A DNA stretch of 8,077 bases from UMGS172 sp045648145 (GTDB lineage Bacteria > Bacillota > Clostridia > Oscillospirales > Acutalibacteraceae): positions 1-8,077 of the forward strand of contig JAZRNK010000112.1 in assembly GCA_045648145.1 (NCBI GenBank). The letters run 5' to 3'. Positions 1 to 6,800 of this stretch are shown here, in pieces. Every line of letters begins with the position of its first letter. Position 1 is the stretch's first letter. The position numbers were made by a program, and so were the translations under genes. The notes below the pieces were generated by a model. It did not search any database. It was not told the DNA's origin and worked only from the letters and a program-made list of their open reading frames with translations.

Positions 1-70
1 TGCAGGTCACTGGTCGTTTGTCGAGCATCCTGTACAGGCCGCCGCCATTTTAAAAAGCTTTTTACCCTAA
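1..70 (+). CDS. Alpha/beta hydrolase, C-terminal fragment (5' end outside the window)
   Basis: The second reading frame is open from the window edge to a TAA at 68-70 and encodes 22 residues beginning AGHWSFVEHP and continuing with an Ala-rich helix to a final FLP. The pattern of Gly-His, then an aromatic and Glu-x-Pro, then a helix ending in Phe-Leu is how alpha/beta-fold hydrolases usually finish, with the His being the last member of the catalytic triad. The substrate cannot be read from this fragment. The stop lies 17 bp before the next gene, so it is probably the upstream member of the same operon. The call rests on one short motif, so the family is likely but not certain. Confidence 0.62.
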   Translation, partial: AGHWSFVEHPVQAAAILKSFLP

Positions 71-72
71 AA

Positions 73-79
73 AAAGGAG
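73..79 (+). promoter_or_regulatory. Ribosome binding site deciding the GTG start of the Mur ligase
   Basis: The sequence AAAGGAG sits 8 bp before the GTG at 88-90. An in-frame ATG follows two codons later at 94, but its spacing would be 14 bp, so GTG is the better start. The site lies in the 17 bp gap after the hydrolase stop. Confidence 0.7.
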
Positions 80-87
80 ATGACACC

Positions 88-1686
88 GTGAATATGTATG
101 TTGCCCTGATTTTTAACCTTGCTTGTAGCATATTGGGTGTGTTGTCAACAGTGCGCCAGTTTCAGATGTTGCAGCAAAATTCGTATTTTGCGGTGAGGTA
201 TTTAAGATGGTATAAGGGCTCGTTCGGTTTTGGCAAGCTTTTTAATATCGCCGTCTCCGTTTTGGGTGCTGTACTTATTGCAATAGGCATTTTGCCAAGG
301 CTTAAAACGGTCAGCCTGCTGCTTTGTGCCCTTTTTCTTGTCTTCCTTTTAATAAACGCTATCATAAGCCTTAACCAAAACAAAAAATCCATCAAAAAAT
401 TGGTGGTTACAGCAAGGGTAAAGCGTATGTTTGTCTGCACTGCCTGCCTTTTTGCAGTTTTAACGGCCCTGTCTTTGCCCTTCGGTCAAAAAACGGCTAC
501 CGTTATGACTGCGGTCATCTATTTTCTGTCAATGCTTTCGTCCTTGACCGTTCTCATAGTTCTCACACTTATGAAGCCGGTCGAAAAGGCGATTTCCAAC
601 TACTACGTAAACGACGCTAAAAAGCTTTTAAAGGGTATGAAGAATTTAAAAATCATCGGCGTTACGGGTAGCTACGGTAAAACCAGCACCAAGTTTATTT
701 TAGGCAGAATTTTAAGCGAAAAATATAACACCCTCGTCACCCCCGAAAACTATAACACCCCGATGGGTATAGTTTTAACGGTGCGTAACCTTTTACGTCC
801 ACAGACCGAGGTTTTTGTAGCCGAAATGGGCGCAAAGTGTAAGGGCGACATCGCCGAGGTTTGCAGTATTGCCGATGCCACAATGGGCGTTATAACGTCG
901 ATTGGCCCTCAGCATTTGGAAACCTTTAAAAACATCGAAACCGTTACAAGCACCAAGTTTGAGCTTGCCGACCACGTTAAGCAAAACGGCGGAAAAATGT
1001 TTTTAAACACCGATAACGAGTATATAAATGCCAATAAAAACGGCTATGATTATATAAGCTACGGCACCAAAAATGCCGACTGCAAGGCGGAAAATATTTC
1101 GTATTCGCCGTCAGGCCTTACCCTTACGGTCACAAAGGGCGATTTGAAATTTGATGTCACCTCAAAACTTTTGGGTACACATAACGCTCTTAATATAACC
1201 GCAGCCGCAGCCGTCGCGTTAGAATTGGGACTCACCCCCGACGAGATTGCCTTTGCGGTATCCAAGCTTAAACCTATTGAACACCGCCTACAGCTTAAAA
1301 GCTATATCAACGGCTCAACTTTAATTGACGATGCCTATAACTCCAACCCCGAGGGCTCGTTAGAGTCGGTGCGTGTTTTGGGCAGCTTTAAGGGTATGAA
1401 AAAGATTATCGTTACCCCAGGACTTGTCGAATTAGGCGATAAGGAATACGAATGTAACCACCGTTTAGGCGCCGAGGCGGCCAAGGTTTGCGACGTTATT
1501 ATTCTCGTCGGTAAAAAACGCTGGGCACCTTTGAAGGATGGCGTGCTTTCAAGCGGTAATTTTGACGAGCAAAACCTCTACACCGTTTCAAGCTTTAAAG
1601 AAGCGGTCACGGTATTTTCTACTATGTGTGATAGCAATACGGTCATTCTTTTTGAGAACGACCTTCCCGATAACTATTTAAACTGA
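88..1686 (+). CDS. murF: Membrane-anchored Mur ligase, MurF-like (D-Ala-D-Ala-adding type)
   Basis: This 532-residue protein has about five hydrophobic segments (roughly residues 4-21, 52-70, 74-95, 113-131 and 137-161) followed by a soluble Mur ligase body. The ATP-binding loop GVTGSYGKTSTK is at 191-202, the central-domain motif LGTHNALNITAA at 363-374, and the MurF-type C-domain motif LIDDAYNSNPEGS at 412-424, followed by VTPGLVELG at 442-450. These point to ATP-dependent ligation of a dipeptide such as D-Ala-D-Ala to a muramyl-peptide acceptor, and ddl 14 bp downstream supports this. The usual MurF N-terminal domain that binds the UDP-sugar is absent, and the membrane segments take its place. 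The extreme C-terminus (ENDLPDNY, 523-530) also differs from classical MurF. The enzyme would therefore work at the membrane. A true MurF or another amide ligase of the Mur family are both possible; the acceptor is not shown by the sequence. Confidence 0.85.
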   Translation: MNMYVALIFNLACSILGVLSTVRQFQMLQQNSYFAVRYLRWYKGSFGFGKLFNIAVSVLGAVLIAIGILPRLKTVSLLLCALFLVFLLINAIISLNQNKKSIKKLVVTARVKRMFVCTACLFAVLTALSLPFGQKTATVMTAVIYFLSMLSSLTVLIVLTLMKPVEKAISNYYVNDAKKLLKGMKNLKIIGVTGSYGKTSTKFILGRILSEKYNTLVTPENYNTPMGIVLTVRNLLRPQTEVFVAEMGAKCKGDIAEVCSIADATMGVITSIGPQHLETFKNIETVTSTKFELADHVKQNGGKMFLNTDNEYINANKNGYDYISYGTKNADCKAENISYSPSGLTLTVTKGDLKFDVTSKLLGTHNALNITAAAAVALELGLTPDEIAFAVSKLKPIEHRLQLKSYINGSTLIDDAYNSNPEGSLESVRVLGSFKGMKKIIVTPGLVELGDKEYECNHRLGAEAAKVCDVIILVGKKRWAPLKDGVLSSGNFDEQNLYTVSSFKEAVTVFSTMCDSNTVILFENDLPDNYLN

Positions 1687-1700
1687 TAGGAGTAAAAGCT

Positions 1701-2885
1701 ATGAAAACAACTATTGCGGTATTTTTCGGCGGCCGCTCGGTCGAACACGAGATTTCGATTATCTCGGCAGTACAAGCCATGAGCAATATTGATAAAGAAA
1801 AATATAACGTTGTCCCCGTATACATGACCAAGCAGGCCACCTTTTATACAAGCGATAAATTTTTTGATATTGAGATTTTCAAAACACCTCAACAAATTGA
1901 GAAAAAGTGTGACCGCGTTGCCTTCACCTCTAAAAACGGCAAATTTTTGATGGAATACGTTGATGGACTTTTACGCAAAAAGCCCGTCGCTATCGACGTT
2001 GCCTTCCCTATCGTTCACGGCACCAACTGTGAGGACGGCTCTTTGCAGGGCTTTTTCGAAACCTACGGTGTTGCATATATAGGCTGCGATGTTCTGTCAT
2101 CGGCTGTCGGTATGGATAAGGTGCTTTTCAAAAATATTTTGCACGACCGTAATATTCCCGTACTTCCCTGTGCCGATTTTACGGCTAAGGAGTGGGCGCT
2201 TGAAAAAGCGACTATTTTAACTAAAATTTCCGAAATTTCGGACTATCCATTAATCGTAAAGCCTGCTAATTTGGGCTCAAGCGTCGGTATTTCCAAGGTC
2301 GAAAACGAAACAGAGCTTTTGACAGCTATCGACCTCGCCTGCTCGTTTGCCGATAAAATTTTGGTCGAGCATGCTGTGACCAATTTGCGAGAGATAAACT
2401 GCTCGGTTTTGGGTGACCGTAACGGTTGCGACGCCTCCGAGCTTGAAGAACCCGTTATGCACGACAAAATTTTGTCGTATGACGATAAATATCGCGCCAA
2501 TGCAGGTAAATCGGGCTCAAAGGGCATGGCTTCGTTAAGTCGTAAGCTCCCTGCCGACCTGTCGCCCGAAAAAGCGGAAGAAATAAAACAAATCGCTAAA
2601 GAAACCTTTAAGGCTATCGGCGCCTCGGGTGTTGTAAGAATTGACTTCCTTTTAGACACCGCCAATAATGACAAGGTCTACGTCAACGAAATTAACACCA
2701 TCCCCGGCTCACTCTCGTTCTATCTTTGGGAGGCAACCAACCTCAAATATCCCGAGCTTATCGACAAGTTGGTCTCCCTTGCATTTAAGCGCCAACGTGA
2801 CCGCGAGAATACTATGTTCACCATAGACACAAATATTCTTAACGAAAGCAGTTTTGGGTGCAAAGGCTCAAAGGGTAAGATATAA
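1701..2885 (+). CDS. ddl: D-alanine--D-alanine ligase family protein (ATP-grasp)
   Basis: Ddl enzymes join two D-alanines with ATP in the cytoplasm to supply the end of the peptidoglycan stem peptide. The N-terminus FFGGRSVEHEIS (8-19) carries the expected Glu15. HGTNCEDGSLQG (106-117), SAVGMDK (134-140), KPANLGSSVGISKV (187-200) and the loop SYDDKY (259-264) follow. RIDF (313-316) and NEIN (329-332) give the metal-binding Asp315, Glu330 and Asn332. Tyr264 fits the loop tyrosine of D-Ala-D-Ala ligases rather than the histidine of VanA-type D-lactate ligases. At 394 residues it is longer than most family members, partly through a tail after about 370. Two departures stand out: Cys110 where Gly is usual, and PGSLSFYLWE (335-344) where the family has a PG-M/F-T-x-x-S pattern. 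An AGGAG site at 1688-1692 supports the ATG. It probably supplies dipeptide to the MurF-like enzyme just upstream. Confidence 0.93.
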   Translation: MKTTIAVFFGGRSVEHEISIISAVQAMSNIDKEKYNVVPVYMTKQATFYTSDKFFDIEIFKTPQQIEKKCDRVAFTSKNGKFLMEYVDGLLRKKPVAIDVAFPIVHGTNCEDGSLQGFFETYGVAYIGCDVLSSAVGMDKVLFKNILHDRNIPVLPCADFTAKEWALEKATILTKISEISDYPLIVKPANLGSSVGISKVENETELLTAIDLACSFADKILVEHAVTNLREINCSVLGDRNGCDASELEEPVMHDKILSYDDKYRANAGKSGSKGMASLSRKLPADLSPEKAEEIKQIAKETFKAIGASGVVRIDFLLDTANNDKVYVNEINTIPGSLSFYLWEATNLKYPELIDKLVSLAFKRQRDRENTMFTIDTNILNESSFGCKGSKGKI

Positions 2886-4073
2886 ATGACCGAAATTTTA
2901 GTAAAGCTTTTTATAAAAGAAAAGGATGAGAAAAAGTTCCGCAGTAAATGCGGAACCTTTGGCAGTATTGTAGGTATCATCTGCAATCTGTTGCTTTTCG
3001 TAATCAAAATTCTTGCAGGTACTTTGTCCGGCTCGGTTTCTATTACTGCCGATGCGTTCAACAACCTGTCGGATATGGGCTCGTCGGTTATGACGCTTTT
3101 AGGCTTTAAATTAGCCGCCAAGCCTGCCGACCCCGAGCATCCCTTCGGCCACGGCAGGATGGAATACATATCGGCGGCATTCGTGTCAGTTCTGATAATC
3201 ATTGTCGGCTTCGAGCTGCTGACAGGCTCGATAGACAAGCTTCGCTCACCCGAAATACCCGCAACCAACATTTTAACCTTTGTTATTTTGTTTGTTTCAA
3301 TAGCCATCAAGCTGTGGATGTCACTCTTTAACAATACTTTAGGCAAGAAAATCGACTCGCCTGCCCTTTGCGCCACCGCAGCCGACTCACTGAACGACTG
3401 TATCTCGACAGGCGCAGTACTGATAGTTTCGGCAGTCTGCTTCTTTGCACCTGACCTACCGTTCACACCCTACCTTGATGCTGTTGTAGGTCTTGCCGTT
3501 TCGCTGTTTATTCTCTATTCGGGTATAAAGAGCTTGAAGGAAACTCTCGATACCCTCATCGGCCTCGCACCCGACGCTGATACCGTCAAGGCCATAAAGG
3601 ACATCGTTTTGTCCAACCCAAGCTTTTTGGGTATCCACGATATGATAGTGCATAACTACGGACCGGGCAGAAGCTTTGCTTCCCTGCACGTCGAGGTGCC
3701 TGTAGAAATCGACATTTTGGAATGTCACGAGATGATTGACGCCTGCGAAAAGGAAATTTACGAAACAACGGGTGTCGAAACCGTAATACATATGGACCCC
3801 ATCGTCACCGACGACGAGGACGTCAACTTTGCCAAAGCGGAATTAAGTAAGAGAATAAAACAGCTCGATGAAAATCTGACCATTCACGATTTTCGTATGG
3901 TCAAGGGCGAAAACCGCAACAACCTTATTTTTGACGTGTGTGTCCCTGCCTCGTTTAAGCTCACAAACGAGCAGATAAAACAGTCAATAAGCGCCATCGC
4001 CAAGGATATCGACAGCACCTACTGCTGTGTAATCACCGTCGATACCGACTTTTCGGGCGGACATAACGTCTAA
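2886..4073 (+). CDS. Cation diffusion facilitator, probable Mn2+ (divalent metal) exporter
   Basis: This 395-residue membrane protein belongs to the CDF family of proton-coupled divalent metal exporters. About six membrane segments occupy residues 25-220, with the family signature DPEHPFGHGRMEYISA at 82-97. The transport site reads Asn59/Asp63 in the second segment (DAFNNLSD, 56-63) and Asp167/Asp171 in the fifth (ADSLND, 166-171). This N-D-D-D set resembles manganese exporters such as MntE, whereas zinc exporters usually carry His in the fifth segment. The cytoplasmic domain has His251, His256, His268, His281 and HMDP (302-305), candidate regulatory metal ligands. About 80 further residues (from about 320) look like a second, divergent copy of that domain. 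The ATG directly abuts the ddl stop; AAAGGG at 2870-2875 inside ddl is a modest ribosome site, so translation is probably coupled. Manganese specificity is inferred; iron or zinc remain possible. Confidence 0.9.
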   Translation: MTEILVKLFIKEKDEKKFRSKCGTFGSIVGIICNLLLFVIKILAGTLSGSVSITADAFNNLSDMGSSVMTLLGFKLAAKPADPEHPFGHGRMEYISAAFVSVLIIIVGFELLTGSIDKLRSPEIPATNILTFVILFVSIAIKLWMSLFNNTLGKKIDSPALCATAADSLNDCISTGAVLIVSAVCFFAPDLPFTPYLDAVVGLAVSLFILYSGIKSLKETLDTLIGLAPDADTVKAIKDIVLSNPSFLGIHDMIVHNYGPGRSFASLHVEVPVEIDILECHEMIDACEKEIYETTGVETVIHMDPIVTDDEDVNFAKAELSKRIKQLDENLTIHDFRMVKGENRNNLIFDVCVPASFKLTNEQIKQSISAIAKDIDSTYCCVITVDTDFSGGHNV

Positions 4074-4097
4074 CCTTTTTAAATTTTTTAAAAGGAG
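4074..4097 (+). promoter_or_regulatory. Ribosome binding site of the serpin gene inside a weak AU-rich inverted repeat
   Basis: AAAGGAG at 4091-4097 lies 7 bp before the ATG at 4105 and is a near-ideal ribosome binding site. CCTTTT at 4074-4079 is the exact complement of AAAAGG at 4090-4095, so the transcript could form a 6-bp stem that partly covers the site. The stem is short and AU-rich, so a regulatory role is only a possibility. No promoter was recognised in the 31 bp gap after the transporter. Confidence 0.4.
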
Positions 4098-4104
4098 TAC
4101 AAAA

Positions 4105-5355
4105 ATGAGAACTTCAAAACTGTGTCTGACGATTTTAAGCCTGTTGCTTGTCAGTGTTTTAACTTTAATGACCGGATGTTCTACAAAGATACAGGCAAAG
4201 GATTTAATGCAAGGCATAACCCCTAATAGCGTCACTGTTTTGAAAGATTTATCTGAGCATAATGTGTCGGCTACCGACTTTGCAATTCGCTTGTTTAAGG
4301 AGTGCAACGAGGACGGCAAAACCACCCTTATTTCACCCTTGTCGGTAATGTGCGCAATATCCATGACGGCTAACGGCACCGACAACGATACCAAAAAGCA
4401 GATAGAACAAGCTTTGGGTATGACAACCGACCAACTTAATTTGTATTTATACAGCTACGTAAATACACTGCCTCAAAGTAAAAAATATAAGCTAAGCCTT
4501 GCAAACTCTATTTGGTTGAACAGTAACAGAAATTTTGAAGCTAACCAAAACTTTCTCCAGACTAATGCCGACTATTATAACGCAAGTCTATATAGAACTC
4601 CTTTTGACAACCAAACCAAAAATGATATAAACAATTGGGTGAATACTCATACCGATGAGATGATTCCTGAGATTTTAGACAGAATTTCACCCGACGCTTT
4701 AATGTACCTTATAAACGCCCTCGCCTTTGAAGCCGAATGGCATAATACCTATAATAAAAATCAGGTGCTAAACGGCGATTTTATAAGGTCAGATGGTACG
4801 ACTGTAAAAACCGACTTTATGTATTCGGAAGAAAGCGCCTATTTAGAAGATAAGAACGCAACAGGCTTTATAAAATATTACTATGAGGGCAAATATGCCT
4901 TCGTTGCTCTGCTCCCTAACGAAAACCTTACACTTTCTGAGTATGTTGCAACACTTGACGGTGAAAAAATAGCCGACTTACTCTCAAACCCACAGCAAAC
5001 GGTCGTCAACGCTGCTATTCCAAAATTCCAGACCGAGTATAAGGTCGAAATGTCGGATATGCTCAAAAATATGGGTATAGTGGATGCTTTCGATGCTTCA
5101 AAAGCAGATTTCAGTAAAATCGGTAACTCACAAAACGGTAATATCTACATTGATAGCGTTTTGCATAAAACCTATATCTCGGTTATGGAGAAAGGCACAA
5201 AAGCAGGTGCGGTAACTGCAATTCAGATAAAAGACACCTGTTTGCCGGTAGAAACCAAAACCGTTCACCTTAACCGCCCGTTTGTTTATATGCTGATTGA
5301 TTGCGAAAACAATCTCCCGTTCTTTATAGGCTCTCTAACCGATATCACAAAATAA
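4105..5355 (+). CDS. Lipoprotein serpin (serine/cysteine protease inhibitor)
   Basis: Serpins trap proteases by inserting a cleaved reactive loop into a central sheet. This 416-residue protein starts with a lipoprotein signal: MRTSK, a hydrophobic stretch (6-22), then TGC with Cys25 as the likely lipidated residue; Met at -3 is slightly atypical. The serpin body runs from about 55 to 413, with ISPLSV (76-81), LANSIWLN (132-139), NALAFEAEW (204-212), the hinge EKGTKAGAVTAIQI (362-375) and the end RPFVYMLID (391-399) with FFIGSLT (406-412). The hinge has Thr at P14 and small residues at P12-P9, as inhibitory serpins do. Counting 17 residues from Glu362 gives Thr378 as P1 and Cys379 as P1', but the loop is about three residues longer than in alpha-1-antitrypsin, so the cleavage site is uncertain. 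It should face outside the membrane; the target protease is unknown. It is last in the plus-strand run. Confidence 0.94.
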   Translation: MRTSKLCLTILSLLLVSVLTLMTGCSTKIQAKDLMQGITPNSVTVLKDLSEHNVSATDFAIRLFKECNEDGKTTLISPLSVMCAISMTANGTDNDTKKQIEQALGMTTDQLNLYLYSYVNTLPQSKKYKLSLANSIWLNSNRNFEANQNFLQTNADYYNASLYRTPFDNQTKNDINNWVNTHTDEMIPEILDRISPDALMYLINALAFEAEWHNTYNKNQVLNGDFIRSDGTTVKTDFMYSEESAYLEDKNATGFIKYYYEGKYAFVALLPNENLTLSEYVATLDGEKIADLLSNPQQTVVNAAIPKFQTEYKVEMSDMLKNMGIVDAFDASKADFSKIGNSQNGNIYIDSVLHKTYISVMEKGTKAGAVTAIQIKDTCLPVETKTVHLNRPFVYMLIDCENNLPFFIGSLTDITK

Positions 5356-5394
5356 AAACTCCCGACAACATTATGAAAATGTTGTCGGGTTTTT
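5354..5394. terminator. Bidirectional intrinsic terminator between convergent operons
   Basis: A perfect 12-bp stem is formed by CCCGACAACATT (5361-5372) and AATGTTGTCGGG (5378-5389) around a 5-nt loop. TTTTT follows at 5390-5394 on the plus strand. An A-run at 5354-5358 gives a T-run two bases after the stem on the minus strand. It lies directly after the serpin stop and after the minus-strand bPH gene end at 5394, so it can end transcription from both sides. The plus-strand side is the better match. Confidence 0.93.
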
Positions 5395-6800
5395 CATTTC
5401 AACACACTTTTAACCTCTTTATAATCAAGATACGGCAACTGCGCTTGGTCACCGCCCTTGTTGTTGAGCTTAACAAACAGCTTGCAGGTACCTTTACGCT
5501 TGTCAAAGAGTGTTCTCTTAATGCAAAAATATTCAATATTTTTGTTTTCGGTTCTCAAACAATTTACCGAAAGCCCTTGACGGTGTTTTATGGAAAAAGC
5601 CTTGTCGCTAAAGACTACTTTGCCAATAAAAAGCACCGCCAATTTAACACTTACAAACAAAAAACAAAGGAACAGAAAAACACCCGTGACAAATATAATA
5701 AACGACGAAAAATTTTTAAAATAAACACACAGAAAGCCGCCTGCCAAACCGCCCGACAAAGCAAAGCACATCGGTACGAAAAGGCACCGAAAAATTGCAT
5801 TTTTGCAGGGCTTTAGCACAGAGCTTTTACTGTCAGAAATCGGCAAAAGCTCTCTTACTTTTTCTTTGGCACGCTTTAATCTGACGCTTGGCAACAATAC
5901 GCTGAACTCTGCCTTGGCAAGACCGTAACCGCAAGCCGAAAATTTAACAACACACCGCCTTATTAACCACATCAACGGCGATACAACCTCACGCACCACG
6001 GTAATGGCAGACTTGTTAAAATATAACCGCCTATATGGTAAAACTCCGCCGCTTATAACCATTCTTTTGCTTGAATGAATAATATTAAACCCTACGTTTC
6101 GCAAAAACAAAATCACAAAGGACACCGCAGCGCCCACAACCAACGCAAAAATTAAATACTCTAAAATTCTTGGTATGCTTTCAAAGCCTTGCACACTTTT
6201 GTTTATTGATTTAATAAGCGTGCTAAAATTTTTGCCCAAAAGCGACGCTGCAGTTTTAACAATCGGAATGGCAATAACCAGCCCCGTCACCGATGACGAG
6301 GAGGCAAGCGCCATAAAAAGATTAGAGGCTAAGCTGCTTTTTAAAATCGTTCCATTCTCAATTTTTAAAGTTTCATTGATTTTTAGTGCATCGCACCGCT
6401 TTATCGGTATGCTCACGTCCGCCTTGTAGGAAGCACCCGCATCAGTATATATTTTTAAAATATATACCCCAAAAAGCCTTAAAATGAAGTTTTCCTCAAC
6501 CGAAATAATGCGTTCTGCCGCTTTGGGAATTGTATATGTTACTTGATAAAACAAACCGCGTGATACATAAATACTATCACCAAAAACAATCAAATACCGC
6601 TTGTATTTTAAAAACGATAAATATATTGCAACAATAAGCAATATAGCCTCAGCAACCAACAACTGCGAAAGCGTTTGATGTGCGCCCAAAAGATACCTTG
6701 CAAGACCGCTTACAACGGGGATTATAAGCAATGATAAATAAGGATACAGAAGCCTTGCAATATATAAAAAGTGCGGCTTTATAATGATTTTTTCAGTCAT
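5394..6800 (-). CDS. Large bPH-domain membrane protein, YdbT-like
   Basis: This 468-residue protein has three repeats of a membrane-segment pair followed by a bacterial PH-like (bPH_2) domain. The membrane pairs are near 12-36 with 48-64, 158-186 with 211-233, and 337-358 with 365-391. The first bPH domain (about 67-137) is clearest, with SIYVSRGLFYQ (76-86) and the family's RLFGVYILKIYTDAG (108-122). The second (about 237-310) is weaker and the third (393-468) is degenerate. This layout is that of Bacillus subtilis YdbT, whose partner YdbS corresponds to the small gene upstream. YdbS/YdbT-type proteins have been linked to resistance to some antimicrobial peptides or bacteriocins, but no biochemical activity can be read here. 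The start overlaps the preceding stop by 8 bp (ATGACTGA), so translation is probably coupled; no strong separate ribosome site is visible. Confidence 0.83.
   Translation of the reverse strand: MTEKIIIKPHFLYIARLLYPYLSLLIIPVVSGLARYLLGAHQTLSQLLVAEAILLIVAIYLSFLKYKRYLIVFGDSIYVSRGLFYQVTYTIPKAAERIISVEENFILRLFGVYILKIYTDAGASYKADVSIPIKRCDALKINETLKIENGTILKSSLASNLFMALASSSSVTGLVIAIPIVKTAASLLGKNFSTLIKSINKSVQGFESIPRILEYLIFALVVGAAVSFVILFLRNVGFNIIHSSKRMVISGGVLPYRRLYFNKSAITVVREVVSPLMWLIRRCVVKFSACGYGLAKAEFSVLLPSVRLKRAKEKVRELLPISDSKSSVLKPCKNAIFRCLFVPMCFALSGGLAGGFLCVYFKNFSSFIIFVTGVFLFLCFLFVSVKLAVLFIGKVVFSDKAFSIKHRQGLSVNCLRTENKNIEYFCIKRTLFDKRKGTCKLFVKLNNKGGDQAQLPYLDYKEVKSVLK

Noticed and set aside
2243..2674. Minus-strand open frame of 143 codons inside ddl
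   Set aside because: Fully antisense to conserved ddl motifs, with no family resemblance.
2720..3466. Minus-strand open frame of 248 codons
   Set aside because: It is antisense to the end of ddl and the first half of the cation exporter, both of which have clear family motifs. Its product shows no recognisable family and is best explained by codon bias.
3984..4394. Minus-strand open frame of 136 codons across the transporter-serpin junction
   Set aside because: Antisense to two well-supported genes and to the serpin lipoprotein signal; no domain seen.
5525..5543. AT-only inverted repeat with 9-bp arms around one C
   Set aside because: It lies within codons near the 3' end of the large bPH gene, is made only of A and T in the arms and has no T-run context; likely chance.
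5301..5816. Plus-strand open frame of 171 codons running out of the serpin end
   Set aside because: It crosses the strong terminator and lies antisense to the bPH-domain gene. The product is Lys/Gln-rich with no recognisable domain, and no ribosome site precedes it.
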